From Pseudomonas libanensis (GTDB lineage Bacteria; Pseudomonadota; Gammaproteobacteria; Pseudomonadales; Pseudomonadaceae), in NCBI RefSeq assembly GCF_001439685.1, contig NZ_JYLH01000001.1:186001-250000 (forward strand): a DNA stretch of 64,000 nt, written 5' to 3'. The translations under genes and the position numbers were made by a program. The notes beneath the pieces were generated by a model that was not told the DNA's origin, did not search any database, and worked only from the letters and a program-made list of their open reading frames with translations. This document shows positions 10,071-20,093 of this stretch, one piece after another. The stretch's first letter is position 1. Every line of letters starts with the position of its first letter.

Positions 10071-10903
10071 GCGAACTGTTTTTAGGCCACCCGTTTATCG
10101 CCCCTGTCATTGAACTGGCACGCCAGGCCGGTGAAGCCATCCTGCCGTACTGGCGCGCCGATGTCGCCGTGACTTCAAAAGCGGATGATTCGCCGGTAAC
10201 GGCTGCCGATCTGGCCGCCCATCATCTGATTCTCGCTGGTCTTACTGCTCTGGATCCGAGCATTCCGGTACTGTCCGAAGAGGATGCCGATATCGATCAA
10301 AGCGTGCGAGCCGGCTGGCAGCGTTGGTGGTTGGTGGATCCGCTGGATGGCACCAAGGAATTCATTTCTGGCAGCGAAGAATTCACCGTCAATATTGCCC
10401 TGATCGAACAGGGTCGGGTGGTATTCGGCGTGGTATCAATGCCAACCACTGGCCGTTGCTATTTCGGCGGCGCGGGCCTTGGGGCTTGGCGTTCGGATGT
10501 AAATGCCGCGCCCAAGCAGATTCAAGTACGCCAGACCCCGGCTGCGGGCGAAGCGTTTACCGTGGTGGCCAGCCGTCGCCATACCAGCGCGGAGCAAGAG
10601 CGCCTGCTGGATGGTTTGAGCGAAGGGTTGGGTGAGCTGAAACTGGCGAATATTGGCAGCTCGTTGAAGTTCTGCCTGTTGGCCGAGGGCAGCGCCGATT
10701 GCTATCCGCGCCTGGCGCCGACGTCACAGTGGGATACTGCGGCGGCCCAGGGGGTGCTGGAAGGGGCAGGGGGCGAGGTGTTGGAGTTGAATGGTCAGCC
10801 GTTCAGCTACCCGGCACGGGAATCATTGTTGAACCCATTCTTTTTAGCGCTGCCCGCGAAGGCTGCATGGCGCGAACGCCTATTGACCCTGGCAAGGTCC
10901 TAA
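10067..10903 (+). CDS. cysQ: 3'(2'),5'-bisphosphate nucleotidase CysQ
   Basis: 278 residues of the inositol-monophosphatase fold. Metal-binding motifs: EEDADID region, then VDPLDGTKEFI, and the late WDTAAAQGVLEGAGG. CysQ removes the 3' phosphate of PAP formed in sulfate assimilation. Second gene of the nudE-cysQ operon. Confidence 0.92.
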   Translation: MSELFLGHPFIAPVIELARQAGEAILPYWRADVAVTSKADDSPVTAADLAAHHLILAGLTALDPSIPVLSEEDADIDQSVRAGWQRWWLVDPLDGTKEFISGSEEFTVNIALIEQGRVVFGVVSMPTTGRCYFGGAGLGAWRSDVNAAPKQIQVRQTPAAGEAFTVVASRRHTSAEQERLLDGLSEGLGELKLANIGSSLKFCLLAEGSADCYPRLAPTSQWDTAAAQGVLEGAGGEVLELNGQPFSYPARESLLNPFFLALPAKAAWRERLLTLARS

Positions 10904-10917
10904 GGCCACAGCCGTTC

Positions 10918-10952
10918 AAAATGTGGGAGGGGGCTTGCCCCTCCCACATTTT
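10918..10952. repeat. REP-type hairpin
   Basis: AAATGTGGGAGGGG and CCCCTCCCACATTTT form a hairpin between the convergent cysQ and thioesterase genes; it may serve as a bidirectional transcript end. Confidence 0.7.
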
Positions 10953-11407
10953 TAGCGGTGCAGGACGTACTGGCCGGTAAAGGTTACTGCCCTCTCTGCG
11001 CTGCCTGCATTCACAATCCATGTCTCCAGCACCAACCGCGCCCGCCCATAACGCTTGTACGTTGCCAAAAAACGCTTCCACACCTTCTCTTCCGGCGCTG
11101 CGCAAATGGCTGTCGCATCCTGCGTCACCGGCAGTGGATAACTGATCTGCCCTTCCTGAATCACGATATGCCCGTCTTCAATCCCTTCTTCGCGCAATTT
11201 CAGGTGCAGCCAACCCCAACCCGCGAGCACGGCGCCGCAATAAAGGCTGCCGCCAAACATGGTGCTCTTGTGGTTGATGTTGGCTTGCAAGGGTAAATGC
11301 AGATGCAGTTGGTCGTGCTGCCAGTCGAGCACCTTCAGACCCATCTCCCGGGTAAGGGGGATATCGTGGTGCAGAATGGATTCCAGATAACGGCTGTCGC
11401 GGCTCAT
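10952..11407 (-). CDS. YiiD C-terminal-type thioesterase
   Basis: 151 residues from MSRDSRYLESILHHDIPLTR; an in-frame ATG 30 bases upstream is less likely. The block INHKSTMFGGSLYCGAVLAGWG is characteristic of the YiiD C-terminal domain, a hotdog-fold putative thioesterase. Substrate unknown. Confidence 0.75.
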   Translation of the reverse strand: MSRDSRYLESILHHDIPLTREMGLKVLDWQHDQLHLHLPLQANINHKSTMFGGSLYCGAVLAGWGWLHLKLREEGIEDGHIVIQEGQISYPLPVTQDATAICAAPEEKVWKRFLATYKRYGRARLVLETWIVNAGSAERAVTFTGQYVLHR

Positions 11408-11433
11408 GTAGGCCTCTTGGCAGGTTGCGGTTG

Positions 11434-12819
11434 TCACTCGTCGTCAGCGCTGTGGTTGGCGCTGTCGGCGAAGTTCAGGCCGTGCTTGCGCAGTTTGTCG
11501 TGCAACGTCTTGCGCGGCACGCCCAGGGCTTCGGCGAGGCTGCGCACGGAACTGTGGGGGCGGGTCAGTTCGGCGGCGATCAGGCTCTTCTCGAACTGCT
11601 CGACCTGCTCGCTCAGGCCGCCGGGGGTGGAGGTCAGCACGCCAGCTGCCGGGTTGTCCTGGGTGTTATCCAGCGCCAACTCCAGGCCCAGAGCGAAACG
11701 CTCCGCAGCGTTTTGCAGTTCGCGCACATTGCCGGGCCAGCTGTGGCGCAGCAATAGCGCGCGCTGGCCCGGTTGCAGCTCATGCAGGGGCAGGCCATGG
11801 CGGCTGCTGGCCTCGTCGGCGAAGTGCTGGAACAACATCAGCGCATCTTCGCCACGTTCGCGCAGGGGCGGAATGCGTAGCGGCGCGACATTGAGGCGGT
11901 AATACAAGTCAGCCCGGAAACGGCCCTGGTCGGCGGCCTGGCGCAGGTCTTCCTTGGTGGCGGCGATAATGCGGATATCCAGCGGGATCAGCTGATTGCC
12001 CCCCAGGCGCTCCACCACGCGCTCCTGCAACAGGCGGAGCAACTTGACTTGTACATCCAGGCTCATGCTTTCGATTTCATCGAGGAACAGCGTGCCGCCA
12101 TTGGCGAACTCGAACTTGCCGATGCGGCGTTTCTGCGCGCCGGTAAACGCGCCCGGCTCATGGCCGAACAGTTCGCTTTCCACCACCGATTCGGCCAGCG
12201 CTCCGGCATTGATCGCCACAAACGGGCCGCTGCGGCGGCTCGACAGGTCATGCAATGCACGGGCGACGACCTCCTTGCCCGCCCCGGTTTCGCCCAAGAT
12301 CAAGACATCGGCCTTGGTCGCGGCCAGAGCCCCAATTTGCTCACGCAGGCGCAACATTTGCGGCGAGTGCCCCACCAGGCGTGTGCTCAGTTGCTGGCGA
12401 TCACTGAGGGCCAGGCGCAGGCTGCGGTTGTCCAGCACCAGGCGGCGCAGGGCCAGGGCGCGGCGTACGCTGTCGAGCAGGGCGTCACTGGCGAAGGGTT
12501 TTTCCAGGAAGTCGTAAGCGCCGGCACGCATGGCTTGCACCGCCAGCGGCACGTCGCCGTGGCCGGTGATCAGCAGCACCGGCAGGTCCGGGTCCTGGCC
12601 GTGCAGTTCGGCCAGCAGTTCCAGGCCATCCATGCCAGGCATGCGGATATCGCTGACCACCACCCCCGGCCAGTCGCGGGACAGGCGTGCGGTGAGGCCG
12701 CTGGCTTCGCCCAGGGGCAGGACTTTCAGCCCGGCCAGGTCCAGGGTCTGGCACAAGGCCTGACGCAGGTGGGGATCGTCGTCGATCAACACCACCTGAA
12801 TCTGGTTATCGATACTCAT
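11434..12819 (-). CDS. dctD: Sigma-54 response regulator DctD
   Basis: 461 residues. An N-terminal receiver domain with phospho-acceptor Asp57 (VVVSDIRMPGMDG) is followed by an AAA+ domain with Walker A GETGAGKE, the sigma-54 contact loop GAFTGA, and a C-terminal Fis-type helix-turn-helix (SVRSLAEALGVPRKTLHDKL). It activates sigma-54 promoters of C4-dicarboxylate uptake genes in response to DctB. The ATG at 12819 overlaps the end of dctB by four bases. No dctA or dctPQM is in the window, so targets lie elsewhere. Confidence 0.9.
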   Translation of the reverse strand: MSIDNQIQVVLIDDDPHLRQALCQTLDLAGLKVLPLGEASGLTARLSRDWPGVVVSDIRMPGMDGLELLAELHGQDPDLPVLLITGHGDVPLAVQAMRAGAYDFLEKPFASDALLDSVRRALALRRLVLDNRSLRLALSDRQQLSTRLVGHSPQMLRLREQIGALAATKADVLILGETGAGKEVVARALHDLSSRRSGPFVAINAGALAESVVESELFGHEPGAFTGAQKRRIGKFEFANGGTLFLDEIESMSLDVQVKLLRLLQERVVERLGGNQLIPLDIRIIAATKEDLRQAADQGRFRADLYYRLNVAPLRIPPLRERGEDALMLFQHFADEASSRHGLPLHELQPGQRALLLRHSWPGNVRELQNAAERFALGLELALDNTQDNPAAGVLTSTPGGLSEQVEQFEKSLIAAELTRPHSSVRSLAEALGVPRKTLHDKLRKHGLNFADSANHSADDE

Positions 12820-14624
12820 ACACTGCGGTCCTCGGACGGTTGCAGACTGACGCCCGGCGAGCCGGCACGCAATTTCAAGGTTAACAGCGCGCCGCCTTCC
12901 TTGTGGTTGGCGAACAGCAGTTCGCCGCCAAAGGCACGCATCAGGGTGTCGCAGATCGCCAGGCCCAAGCCCAGGCCCTGGGTGCGTGTCTTGGTGGTGT
13001 AGAACGGCTCGCTGGCGCGGCCCAGGGCTTCCATGCAAAAGCCCGGGCCATTGTCGCGAATGTACAGGTTGACGCCCTGTGCAGTGGTTTCGGCACTCAG
13101 CCAGAGTTTGCGCGGCGGGCCTTTTTCGGTGAGGGCGTCGAGGGCATTGGCCAACAGGTTGCCCAGCACTTGGCGCAAGCGGGTTTCACCGGCCTGTACC
13201 CACAGGGTTGCCTCCGGCAGGTCGCGGATCAGCTCCACTTCCATCGAGCGCCGCCGCTTGGCCAGCAACGCCAGGGCGTCGTCCAGCGCCGGTTGCAGGG
13301 CCACGCTCTCCGGTGCATGGCGGTCACGGCGGGCGAAGGCGCGCAGGTGGGCGATGATCGAGGCCATGCGCCCGGTCAACTCGCTGATCAGCTTGAGGTT
13401 GCCGCGGGCATCGTTGGTGCGCTCGTGGTCGAGCAGGATTTCGGCGTTTTCGGCATAGCTGCGAATCGCCGCCAGTGGTTGGTTCAGTTCATGGCTGATG
13501 CTCGCCGACATGGTCCCCAGTGCCGAGAGTTTGCCGGCCTGCACCAGGTCATCCTGGGCGCGTACCAGTTCCTGCTGGGCGTGCTCACGTTCCAGCACTT
13601 CCTGTTTCAGGCGCCGGTTCAGGCCTTCCAGGTCGCTGGTACGCTCGGCCACGCGCATTTCCAACTCGCGGCGGGCCTTGGCTTCGAAGGCGATGCGTTC
13701 CAGGTAATGCCGGCGGCGCTGCATGATCAAGCCCAGCAACAGCATCAGCACCAATAGCGTGGCACCCCCGACGGCCATCACTGTGCGCACCGGGCGGTTG
13801 ATCAGCGAGCGCGGTGCAAGGATTTCCACGTTCCAGCCGGTCTCGGCGATGGCCGTGGATTGGCGCAGCCAGGCGCTGCTGCTCAGGCTCAGCGGTTGCG
13901 GGTCGCGAGTCGGGTAGGGCTGGATGGCAATGATGGCCTGGCGTTCTTCGGTGGTCAGTGGCCGCGTGGCGCGGAACCGCCATTGCGGGCGTGAGGTGAG
14001 GATCACCACGCCGTTGTGGTCGGTGACCAGCAGTTGTTCCGGGGTCTTGCCCCACAGGCTCTCGGTGTGGTCCAGGTCGACCTTCACCACCAGCACACCG
14101 ATGATAGTGTCGCCATCACGTACCGCGGCGGCAAAGAAGTAGCCGCGCTTGGCCGAGGTGGTGCCCAGGCCGAAAAAGCGCCCCAGGCGCCCGGCCATGG
14201 CCTCGCTGAAATACGGACGAAAGGAAAAATTACGCCCGACAAAACTGTCTTGTTTGTCCCAGTTGGACGCGGCCAGGGTCTTGCCGGTGGTATCCATCAA
14301 ATACATCACTTCCACCCCGGCCTGGGTAGCGACGTCCTTGAGCAGCAGGTTGGCGTTGACCAGGTGGGTGCTGACCTGGGGCGCGTCCAGCGCGGTGCGC
14401 AGGGCCGGCAAGTCACCGAGGATCTGCGGCAGCACTTCGTAGCGGTGCAGGGTGCCCAGCAGGTTGGCGACGTAGAGGTCGAGGGTCTGACGGTTCTGCC
14501 CGGCCAGTTCGCTGCGGTAATAGCGCTCGGCCAGGTGCTCCAGGGGCCACAACAGCGGCGCCAGGCATAATGCCAGCAGGGCAAGGCTGCGCCAGCGGGG
14601 TCTTCGCGCAAGGGGTGGAGTCAT
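12816..14624 (-). CDS. dctB: C4-dicarboxylate sensor histidine kinase DctB
   Basis: 602 residues from the ATG at 14624; an alternative start 51 bases upstream exists. Two membrane segments flank a periplasmic dCache-type sensor domain (first near residues 12-30, second near 293-313), then a coiled-coil linker (RRELEMRVAERTSDLEGLNR), the HisKA motif SASISHELNQPLAAIRSYAE with the phospho-accepting His, and the ATPase domain with N, G1 (DNGPGF) and G2 (GLGLGLAI) boxes. It senses succinate, fumarate and malate and phosphorylates DctD. Upstream, between it and rmlD, is an 8-bp stem (CGCCTGTA / TACAGGCG). Confidence 0.9.
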   Translation of the reverse strand: MTPPLARRPRWRSLALLALCLAPLLWPLEHLAERYYRSELAGQNRQTLDLYVANLLGTLHRYEVLPQILGDLPALRTALDAPQVSTHLVNANLLLKDVATQAGVEVMYLMDTTGKTLAASNWDKQDSFVGRNFSFRPYFSEAMAGRLGRFFGLGTTSAKRGYFFAAAVRDGDTIIGVLVVKVDLDHTESLWGKTPEQLLVTDHNGVVILTSRPQWRFRATRPLTTEERQAIIAIQPYPTRDPQPLSLSSSAWLRQSTAIAETGWNVEILAPRSLINRPVRTVMAVGGATLLVLMLLLGLIMQRRRHYLERIAFEAKARRELEMRVAERTSDLEGLNRRLKQEVLEREHAQQELVRAQDDLVQAGKLSALGTMSASISHELNQPLAAIRSYAENAEILLDHERTNDARGNLKLISELTGRMASIIAHLRAFARRDRHAPESVALQPALDDALALLAKRRRSMEVELIRDLPEATLWVQAGETRLRQVLGNLLANALDALTEKGPPRKLWLSAETTAQGVNLYIRDNGPGFCMEALGRASEPFYTTKTRTQGLGLGLAICDTLMRAFGGELLFANHKEGGALLTLKLRAGSPGVSLQPSEDRSV

Positions 14625-14658
14625 GGGGATCGCGCCTGTGGGTACAGGCGCATTATGC

Positions 14659-15540
14659 CTAGTGCTGCTGTGCAAGACACTCTTGCAATGCGTCCTGCCA
14701 CTGCGGCTGGCTGACCTGCCATTGCTGCTGCAGCCGCGTGCAGTCCAGGCGCGAGTTCAGCGGGCGCTTGGCGGGGGTCGGGTAGGCGCTGGAAGGGATC
14801 GGCTCCAGTTCGGCACAGGCTCGGCCTTCGGCCCGCAGTTGCGCGCCAATGGCCTCGGCGAAGCCGAACCACGAGGTTTCGCCCTGGGCGGTGAGGTGAT
14901 AGACACCCCATTCCCCGGCCTTGCCCGCTTGCCACTGCTCAATCAGCACACGGGTGCTGTCGGCGATGGTCCCGGCCCAGGTCGGCGCGCCGATCTGGTC
15001 GGCCACGATGCGCATCTGCGGTTTTTCCTGCAGCAGGCGTTGCATGGTCAGCAGGAAATTCTTGCCGTGGCTGGAATACACCCAGCTGGTGCGCAGTACC
15101 AGGTATTGGCCACCCACGGCCGCAATCGCCTGCTCGCCTGCCAGCTTGCTCTGGCCGTAGACACCCAATGGGTTTGGCGTGTCGTTTTCGGTGTAAGGGG
15201 CAGGTTTGCTGCCGTCGAACACGTAGTCGGTGGAGTAGTGGATCAGCGGGATGCCCAATGCCTTGGCTTCCTCGGCGAGGATGCCGGGGGCGACAGCGTT
15301 GATGGCAAAGGCTGCGTCCGGTTCGCTCTCGGCCAGATCGACGGCGGTGTGCGCGGCCGCGTTGATGATCAGGCTGGGACGATGGGCGCGTACCTGTTGG
15401 CGGATGCGGTCGGCGTTGGCAAGGTCAAGCTGGTCGCGGCCCAGGACGATGAGCTCGCCCAGGCCCTGGAGCTGATGTTGCAGCTCTTGGGAGACTTGGC
15501 CGTGTTGGCCGGTGATGAGGATTTTCAGGGGAGTTGTCAC
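14659..15540 (-). CDS. rmlD: dTDP-4-dehydrorhamnose reductase RmlD
   Basis: 293 residues from a GTG at 15540 that overlaps the rmlC stop (GTGA). The N-terminal NAD(P)-binding block ILITGQHGQVSQEL is degenerate GxxGxxG, followed by INAAAHTAVDLAES, YSTDYVFDGSK and YGQSKLAGE with the catalytic Tyr and Lys. It reduces dTDP-4-dehydro-L-rhamnose to dTDP-L-rhamnose, the last step of the pathway. Last gene of the operon. Confidence 0.93.
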   Translation of the reverse strand: MTTPLKILITGQHGQVSQELQHQLQGLGELIVLGRDQLDLANADRIRQQVRAHRPSLIINAAAHTAVDLAESEPDAAFAINAVAPGILAEEAKALGIPLIHYSTDYVFDGSKPAPYTENDTPNPLGVYGQSKLAGEQAIAAVGGQYLVLRTSWVYSSHGKNFLLTMQRLLQEKPQMRIVADQIGAPTWAGTIADSTRVLIEQWQAGKAGEWGVYHLTAQGETSWFGFAEAIGAQLRAEGRACAELEPIPSSAYPTPAKRPLNSRLDCTRLQQQWQVSQPQWQDALQECLAQQH

Positions 15541-16082
15541 GGGAATAAGTCCGCGTCTTTCAGGCTTTTGCCGTTTTGATCCTTGGCGGACAAGGTCGGT
15601 GGACCATTGAGTTGCCAATCGATATTGAGGTCCGGGTCATCCCAACTAATGCAACGTTCAGCAGACGGTGTGTAGTAATCCGTGGTCTTGTAAAGAAACT
15701 CTGCGTAGTCGCTGAGCACCACAAAGCCGTGGGCAAACCCCGGTGGGATCCAAAGTTGGCGGTTATTTTCGGCAGACAGGCGCACGCTGGCCCATTTGCC
15801 GAAATGCGGAGAGCTGCGGCGGATATCCACCGCCACGTCCAAGACTTCACCGGCAGTCACACGCACCAGTTTTCCTTGGGCGTGCTCTACCTGATAGTGC
15901 AGGCCCCGCAGCACGCCTTTTTGCGAGCGCGAGTGATTGTCCTGCACAAACTGCAGGTGCAGTCCGCTGGCCTTTTCAAACTCGCGGGCATTGAAACTCT
16001 CATAGAAAAAGCCGCGCTCATCGCCAAAAACCTTCGGCTCGATGACCAATACGCCGGGCAGCTCAGTGGCGCTCACATTCAT
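15537..16082 (-). CDS. rmlC: dTDP-4-dehydrorhamnose 3,5-epimerase RmlC
   Basis: 181 residues, cupin fold. Family blocks [29 protein letters not shown] with the catalytic His, and [26 protein letters not shown] are all present. It overlaps rmlA by four bases and rmlD by four bases. Confidence 0.95.
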   Translation of the reverse strand: MNVSATELPGVLVIEPKVFGDERGFFYESFNAREFEKASGLHLQFVQDNHSRSQKGVLRGLHYQVEHAQGKLVRVTAGEVLDVAVDIRRSSPHFGKWASVRLSAENNRQLWIPPGFAHGFVVLSDYAEFLYKTTDYYTPSAERCISWDDPDLNIDWQLNGPPTLSAKDQNGKSLKDADLFP

Positions 16083-16954
16083 TTAGGGTTCCCGGCAAGA
16101 GTGTACAAGTACTGACCATAACCGGTTTTGCCAAAATACTTGGCGCGCTCCAGCAGATAGTCACGGTCTATCCAGCCATTTTCGTAGGCGATCTCTTCCA
16201 GACAGGCCACTTTCAAGCCCTGGCGGTGTTCGATAGTCTGTACGTAAGTCGAAGCTTCCAGCAGGCTGTCATGTGTGCCGGTGTCGAGCCAGGCAAATCC
16301 ACGGCCGAATCGCTCGACGTGCAGGTCTCCGCGCTTGAGGTAAGCATTATTGACGTCGGTGATCTCCAGCTCGCCGCGTGGCGAAGGCTGGACCGCCTTG
16401 GCGATCTTGATCACGTCGTTGTCATAGAAATACAGGCCGGTGACGGCATAGCTGGATTTAGGCGCTGCCGGTTTTTCTTCGATGGACAGGGCACGGCCGT
16501 CTTTATCGAAGTCGATCACGCCAAAACGCTCCGGGTCTTTGACCCAATAACCGAACACCGTGGCACCCGATGGGCGTTGAGCTGCGTTGCGCAGTTGATC
16601 GCCGAAATGCTGGCCGTGGAAGATGTTGTCCCCCAGGATCAAGCACACCGGATCGTCACCAATGAACTCTTCACCGATGATAAACGCCTGGGCCAGGCCA
16701 TCCGGCGAAGGTTGCTCCGCATAGCTGAAGCGCACACCGAACTGGCTGCCGTCGCCTAGCAGGTTACGGTACTGCGGCAAGTCCACTGGTGTGGATATCA
16801 CCAGGATGTCCTTGATCCCCGCCAGCATCAGCACCGAGATCGGGTAGTAGATCATCGGCTTGTCATATACCGGCAACAACTGTTTAGACACGCCCAGGGT
16901 AATGGGGTGCAAACGGGTGCCGGAACCGCCGGCCAATACAATGCCCTTCATCAT
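16079..16954 (-). CDS. rmlA: Glucose-1-phosphate thymidylyltransferase RmlA
   Basis: 291 residues. The N-terminal nucleotide-binding signature is [20 protein letters not shown], with the conserved [13 protein letters not shown] and LGDNIFHG blocks. It makes dTDP-glucose from dTTP and glucose-1-phosphate and is the feedback-controlled first step. Two adjacent ATG codons are possible starts, both overlapping or touching the rmlB stop. Confidence 0.95.
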   Translation of the reverse strand: MMKGIVLAGGSGTRLHPITLGVSKQLLPVYDKPMIYYPISVLMLAGIKDILVISTPVDLPQYRNLLGDGSQFGVRFSYAEQPSPDGLAQAFIIGEEFIGDDPVCLILGDNIFHGQHFGDQLRNAAQRPSGATVFGYWVKDPERFGVIDFDKDGRALSIEEKPAAPKSSYAVTGLYFYDNDVIKIAKAVQPSPRGELEITDVNNAYLKRGDLHVERFGRGFAWLDTGTHDSLLEASTYVQTIEHRQGLKVACLEEIAYENGWIDRDYLLERAKYFGKTGYGQYLYTLAGNPK

Positions 16955-18033
16955 GCGATCAAATCCTTTGCGTCAGTGTTGCCCAGTCGTTCACCTTGAT
17001 AACTGCCGTCCTGGACCCTGCGGCACCATTCCAGATTATCTAGGTACCACTGCACGGTTTTGCGCAGGCCGGTCTCGAAGGTTTCTTCCGGGACCCAGCC
17101 CAGTTCGCGTTCGATTTTGCTGGCGTCGATGGCATAGCGTTGGTCGTGGCCTGGGCGATCCTTGACGAAGGTGATCAGGTCAGTGAATTTTTCCACGCCG
17201 GCTGGGCGTTGCGGCGCCAGCTCTTCCAACAGGGCGCAGATGCCACGAACCACGTCGATGTTCTTCTGCTCGTTATGGCCGCCGATGTTGTAGGTCTCGC
17301 CCACAACCCCAGTGGTTACCACTTTAAGCAGCGCGCGGGCATGGTCCTCGACGAACAGCCAGTCACGCACCTGCAAGCCATCGCCGTACACTGGCAGCGG
17401 CTTGCCCGCGAGGGCGTTGAGGATGACCAGTGGGATCAATTTTTCGGGGAAGTGGAACGGCCCGTAGTTGTTCGAGCAGTTAGTCAGCAGCACCGGCAGG
17501 CCATAGGTGCGCTGCCAGGCGCGTACCAGGTGGTCGGAGGCCGCCTTGCTCGCGGAGTACGGCGAGCTGGGGGCGTATGGCGTGGTCTCGGTGAAGAGGT
17601 CGTCCACGCCGTGCAGGTCGCCGTAGACCTCGTCAGTGGAGATGTGGTGGAAACGGAACGCGCTTTTCGCCGGTTCTGCCAGCTTCTGCCAGTAGGCCCG
17701 GGTGGCTTCCAACAGGCTGTAGGTACCAACGATGTTGGTCTGGATAAAATCCGACGGGCCGTCAATGGAACGGTCGACATGGGATTCAGCCGCCAAATGC
17801 ATGATGGCGTCAGGCTCGAAGCGCGCAAGTATGGCGCTCACGGTGGCCTGGTCGATGATATCGGCCTGGACGAACTCATAGCGGCTGCTGGACGCGATAC
17901 TGGTCAGCGACTCAAGGTTGCCGGCGTAGGTCAGCTTGTCCAGGTTGAGCACTTCATGCTCGGTGTGTTGAATCAAGTGCCGGATCAGGGCCGAGCCAAT
18001 AAATCCGGCGCCGCCGGTGATGAGAATGCGCAT
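16951..18033 (-). CDS. rmlB: dTDP-glucose 4,6-dehydratase RmlB
   Basis: 360 residues of the extended short-chain dehydrogenase family: NAD site [20 protein letters not shown], catalytic STDEVYGD and YSASKAASD. First gene of the rmlBACD operon that supplies dTDP-L-rhamnose for surface polysaccharide or rhamnolipid synthesis. No glycosyltransferase cluster is next to it, so the consumer is elsewhere. Confidence 0.95.
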   Translation of the reverse strand: MRILITGGAGFIGSALIRHLIQHTEHEVLNLDKLTYAGNLESLTSIASSSRYEFVQADIIDQATVSAILARFEPDAIMHLAAESHVDRSIDGPSDFIQTNIVGTYSLLEATRAYWQKLAEPAKSAFRFHHISTDEVYGDLHGVDDLFTETTPYAPSSPYSASKAASDHLVRAWQRTYGLPVLLTNCSNNYGPFHFPEKLIPLVILNALAGKPLPVYGDGLQVRDWLFVEDHARALLKVVTTGVVGETYNIGGHNEQKNIDVVRGICALLEELAPQRPAGVEKFTDLITFVKDRPGHDQRYAIDASKIERELGWVPEETFETGLRKTVQWYLDNLEWCRRVQDGSYQGERLGNTDAKDLIA

Positions 18034-18470
18034 GTCGAGGGCCTTTTCCTTAGACGGACATTAAGCGAAAGAAGCATAGCTTGAGTTGTGAATCGGGCCG
18101 GCGCAAGCGCCGCGAGCATAAGGGATTGATTAAAGTCCCTGAACAATGGCGATATAGACGTCTGAAAAAACAAACGCCGTCACAATGTTGTTGTCCCTGT
18201 TGCCCCATCGTGCCTGTTCGAGCGGCACTATGGACAGCACGCATGGCGGCTTTGTTCTGAAAATCTGCCGTGATGACCACGCCACGACTGGGCTCAGCAT
18301 GCAGCCCGCCATCGTCTGGGGCGTAAAGACGCCAGATGGATCAGTTGTCGCTTGTCGATAGTTATCGACTATTTCATGTTTTTATCAATGCAAATCCTGT
18401 TAAGCAGCTTTTAAAGCCGATTTTTATCCGTTATAAAGTCGGCCTTCACCCATTCGGAGTCCTGAACGCC
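18034..18470. promoter_or_regulatory. Divergent control region of rmlB and aguA, with a palindrome
   Basis: 437 bases without a gene between divergent operons. It contains the palindrome GTCGATA-GT-TATCGAC at 18354-18369, a perfect 7-bp inverted repeat about 100 bases before aguA. An AT-rich stretch (TTTTTATCC...TTATAAAG) nearer the gene could contain a -10 element and is bracketed by GCCGA and TCGGC. The palindrome has the size of a repressor half-site pair; the regulator is unknown. Confidence 0.4.
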
Positions 18471-19577
18471 ATGACCACCCTGCACAGCACCCCTCGCGCC
18501 GATGGCTTCCACATGCCTGCCGAATGGGCGCCACAGACCCAAACCTGGATGATCTGGCCTGAGCGCCCTGACAACTGGCGCCTGGGCGGCAAGCCGGCGC
18601 AGGCAGCCCATGTGGCCGTGGCCAAGGCCATTGCCCGCTTTGAACCGGTGACCGTTGCAGTTTCCGCCGGCCAGTACGAGAACGCCCGTGCGCGCCTGGA
18701 TGTGCCCAATATCCGCTTGGTGGAGATGTCCAGCGACGATGCCTGGGTGCGGGATACCGGCCCGACGTTCGTGATCAACGACAGTGGCGAAGTACGTGGC
18801 GTGAACTGGGATTTCAACGCCTGGGGTGGTTTCGATGGCGGCCTGTATTCGCCGTGGAACCGTGACGCCCAGGTGGGTGGCAAGATTCTCGAGATCGAAC
18901 GGGCGCCGCGCTACCGTACTGAAGGCTTTGTGCTCGAAGGCGGTTCGATCCATGTGGACGGCGAAGGCACCCTGATCACCACCGAAGAGTGCCTGTTGAA
19001 TCGCAATCGCAACCCGCACCTTGATCGAGCAGCGATCGAGGCAGTGCTCAGCGATTACCTGGCAGTGGATAAGATCATCTGGCTGCCGGATGGCCTGTTC
19101 AACGATGAAACCGACGGCCATGTGGATAACTTCTGTTGCTACGTGCGTCCGGGTGAAGTGTTGCTGGCCTGGACTGATGACCCACAAGATCCGAACTACG
19201 CACGCTGCCATGCGGCCATGGATGTACTGCAAAACAGCACCGATGCCCAAGGCCGCTCGTTCATCGTGCATAAAATGCCGATCCCGGGGCCGCTGTATGC
19301 CACTGAGGAAGAGTGCGCCGGTGTCGACCCAGTGGACGGCAGTCAAGAGCGTAATCCGACCGTGCGGTTGGCCGGCTCCTACGTCAACTTCCTGATCGTC
19401 AACGGCGGCATCATCGCGCCGAGTTTCGACGACCCGCTGGACAGCCAAGCCAAGCAGATCCTGCAGAACCTGTTCCCCCAGCACGAGGTGGTGATGGTGC
19501 CGGGGCGTGAACTGTTACTGGGAGGCGGCAATATCCATTGCCTGACTCAACAACAGCCAGCCCCGCAGAGAAATTGA
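18471..19577 (+). CDS. aguA: Agmatine deiminase AguA
   Basis: 368 residues, the standard length. The active-site Cys357 lies in [11 protein letters not shown] near the C terminus, and the substrate-binding blocks [27 protein letters not shown] and [14 protein letters not shown] are present. It converts agmatine to N-carbamoylputrescine and ammonia on the arginine decarboxylase route to putrescine. The ATG at 18471 is chosen; an in-frame upstream start at 18336 would add 45 residues absent from the family. aguB is not adjacent. Confidence 0.93.
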   Translation: MTTLHSTPRADGFHMPAEWAPQTQTWMIWPERPDNWRLGGKPAQAAHVAVAKAIARFEPVTVAVSAGQYENARARLDVPNIRLVEMSSDDAWVRDTGPTFVINDSGEVRGVNWDFNAWGGFDGGLYSPWNRDAQVGGKILEIERAPRYRTEGFVLEGGSIHVDGEGTLITTEECLLNRNRNPHLDRAAIEAVLSDYLAVDKIIWLPDGLFNDETDGHVDNFCCYVRPGEVLLAWTDDPQDPNYARCHAAMDVLQNSTDAQGRSFIVHKMPIPGPLYATEEECAGVDPVDGSQERNPTVRLAGSYVNFLIVNGGIIAPSFDDPLDSQAKQILQNLFPQHEVVMVPGRELLLGGGNIHCLTQQQPAPQRN

Positions 19578-19640
19578 GTGCAGTTGTAACAACGCCTTGA
19601 TGGCAAGCGGGGCACGGTGTGATTGCGGTGTTCCCGGCAA

Positions 19641-19673
19641 GCCCGCGGCCCAGCCAGGTTGCGGGCTTTTTTA
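19641..19673 (+). terminator. Intrinsic terminator after aguA
   Basis: GCCCGC pairs with GCGGGC across a 14-base loop and is followed by six T residues. Confidence 0.7.
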
Positions 19674-19701
19674 TACCTGACATGCCAATGAACACTGGGA
19701 A

Positions 19702-19718
19702 TTGGCATAGCTCTTGTA
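19702..19718 (+). promoter_or_regulatory. Weak sigma-54-like promoter
   Basis: TTGGCATAGCTCTTGTA keeps the GG element and the 10-base spacing of sigma-54 promoters, but the -12 dinucleotide is GT instead of the near-invariant GC. It lies about 95 bases before a small gene. Confidence 0.2.
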
Positions 19719-19813
19719 TCGCTGTCGTAACAGTGGCCCAGGGTGATGACTGCACAGTTCTGTCACAAACCTTGAGTAAGTTAGCCGCTCACGCAGCAGG
19801 AGAGAGCGCTGAA

Positions 19814-20041
19814 ATGAATGCCGATATCAACCCTATCTACACGCGCCCATTCCACCCGACGCGGGTCAACGGCGACGCGATCCATGCGCTGGCGCTCTGG
19901 TTGAAGGCAAACGGCTCGAGACAGATCAGGCAAGCGCCTGACTGGCGCAGCGTGATGCGTGAACGCTACCCGGTGGGGTTGTTCACGGAGGATGAAGTGC
20001 GCGAGCTGTGTGACCTGATGTGTAACTCTAAGGCGCGCTGA
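19814..20041 (+). CDS. Small conserved hypothetical protein
   Basis: 75 residues, MNADINPIYTRPFHPTRVNG to CDLMCNSKAR, preceded by a GGAG site. No signal peptide or membrane segment. It contains a basic central part (ANGSRQIRQAPDWRSVMRER) and an acidic helix (FTEDEVRELCDLM). I do not recognise a family; the strong ribosome site and codon use argue it is real. Confidence 0.55.
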   Translation: MNADINPIYTRPFHPTRVNGDAIHALALWLKANGSRQIRQAPDWRSVMRERYPVGLFTEDEVRELCDLMCNSKAR

Positions 20042-20046
20042 GACCT

Positions 20047-20080
20047 TATGTGGGAGGGAGCAAGCCCCACCCACAGGTTT
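20047..20080. repeat. REP-type hairpin, degenerate
   Basis: TATGTGGGAGGGAGCAAGCC with a partly mirrored CCCCACCCACA, between convergent genes. Confidence 0.5.
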
Positions 20081-20093
20081 CATTTATTCGGCC

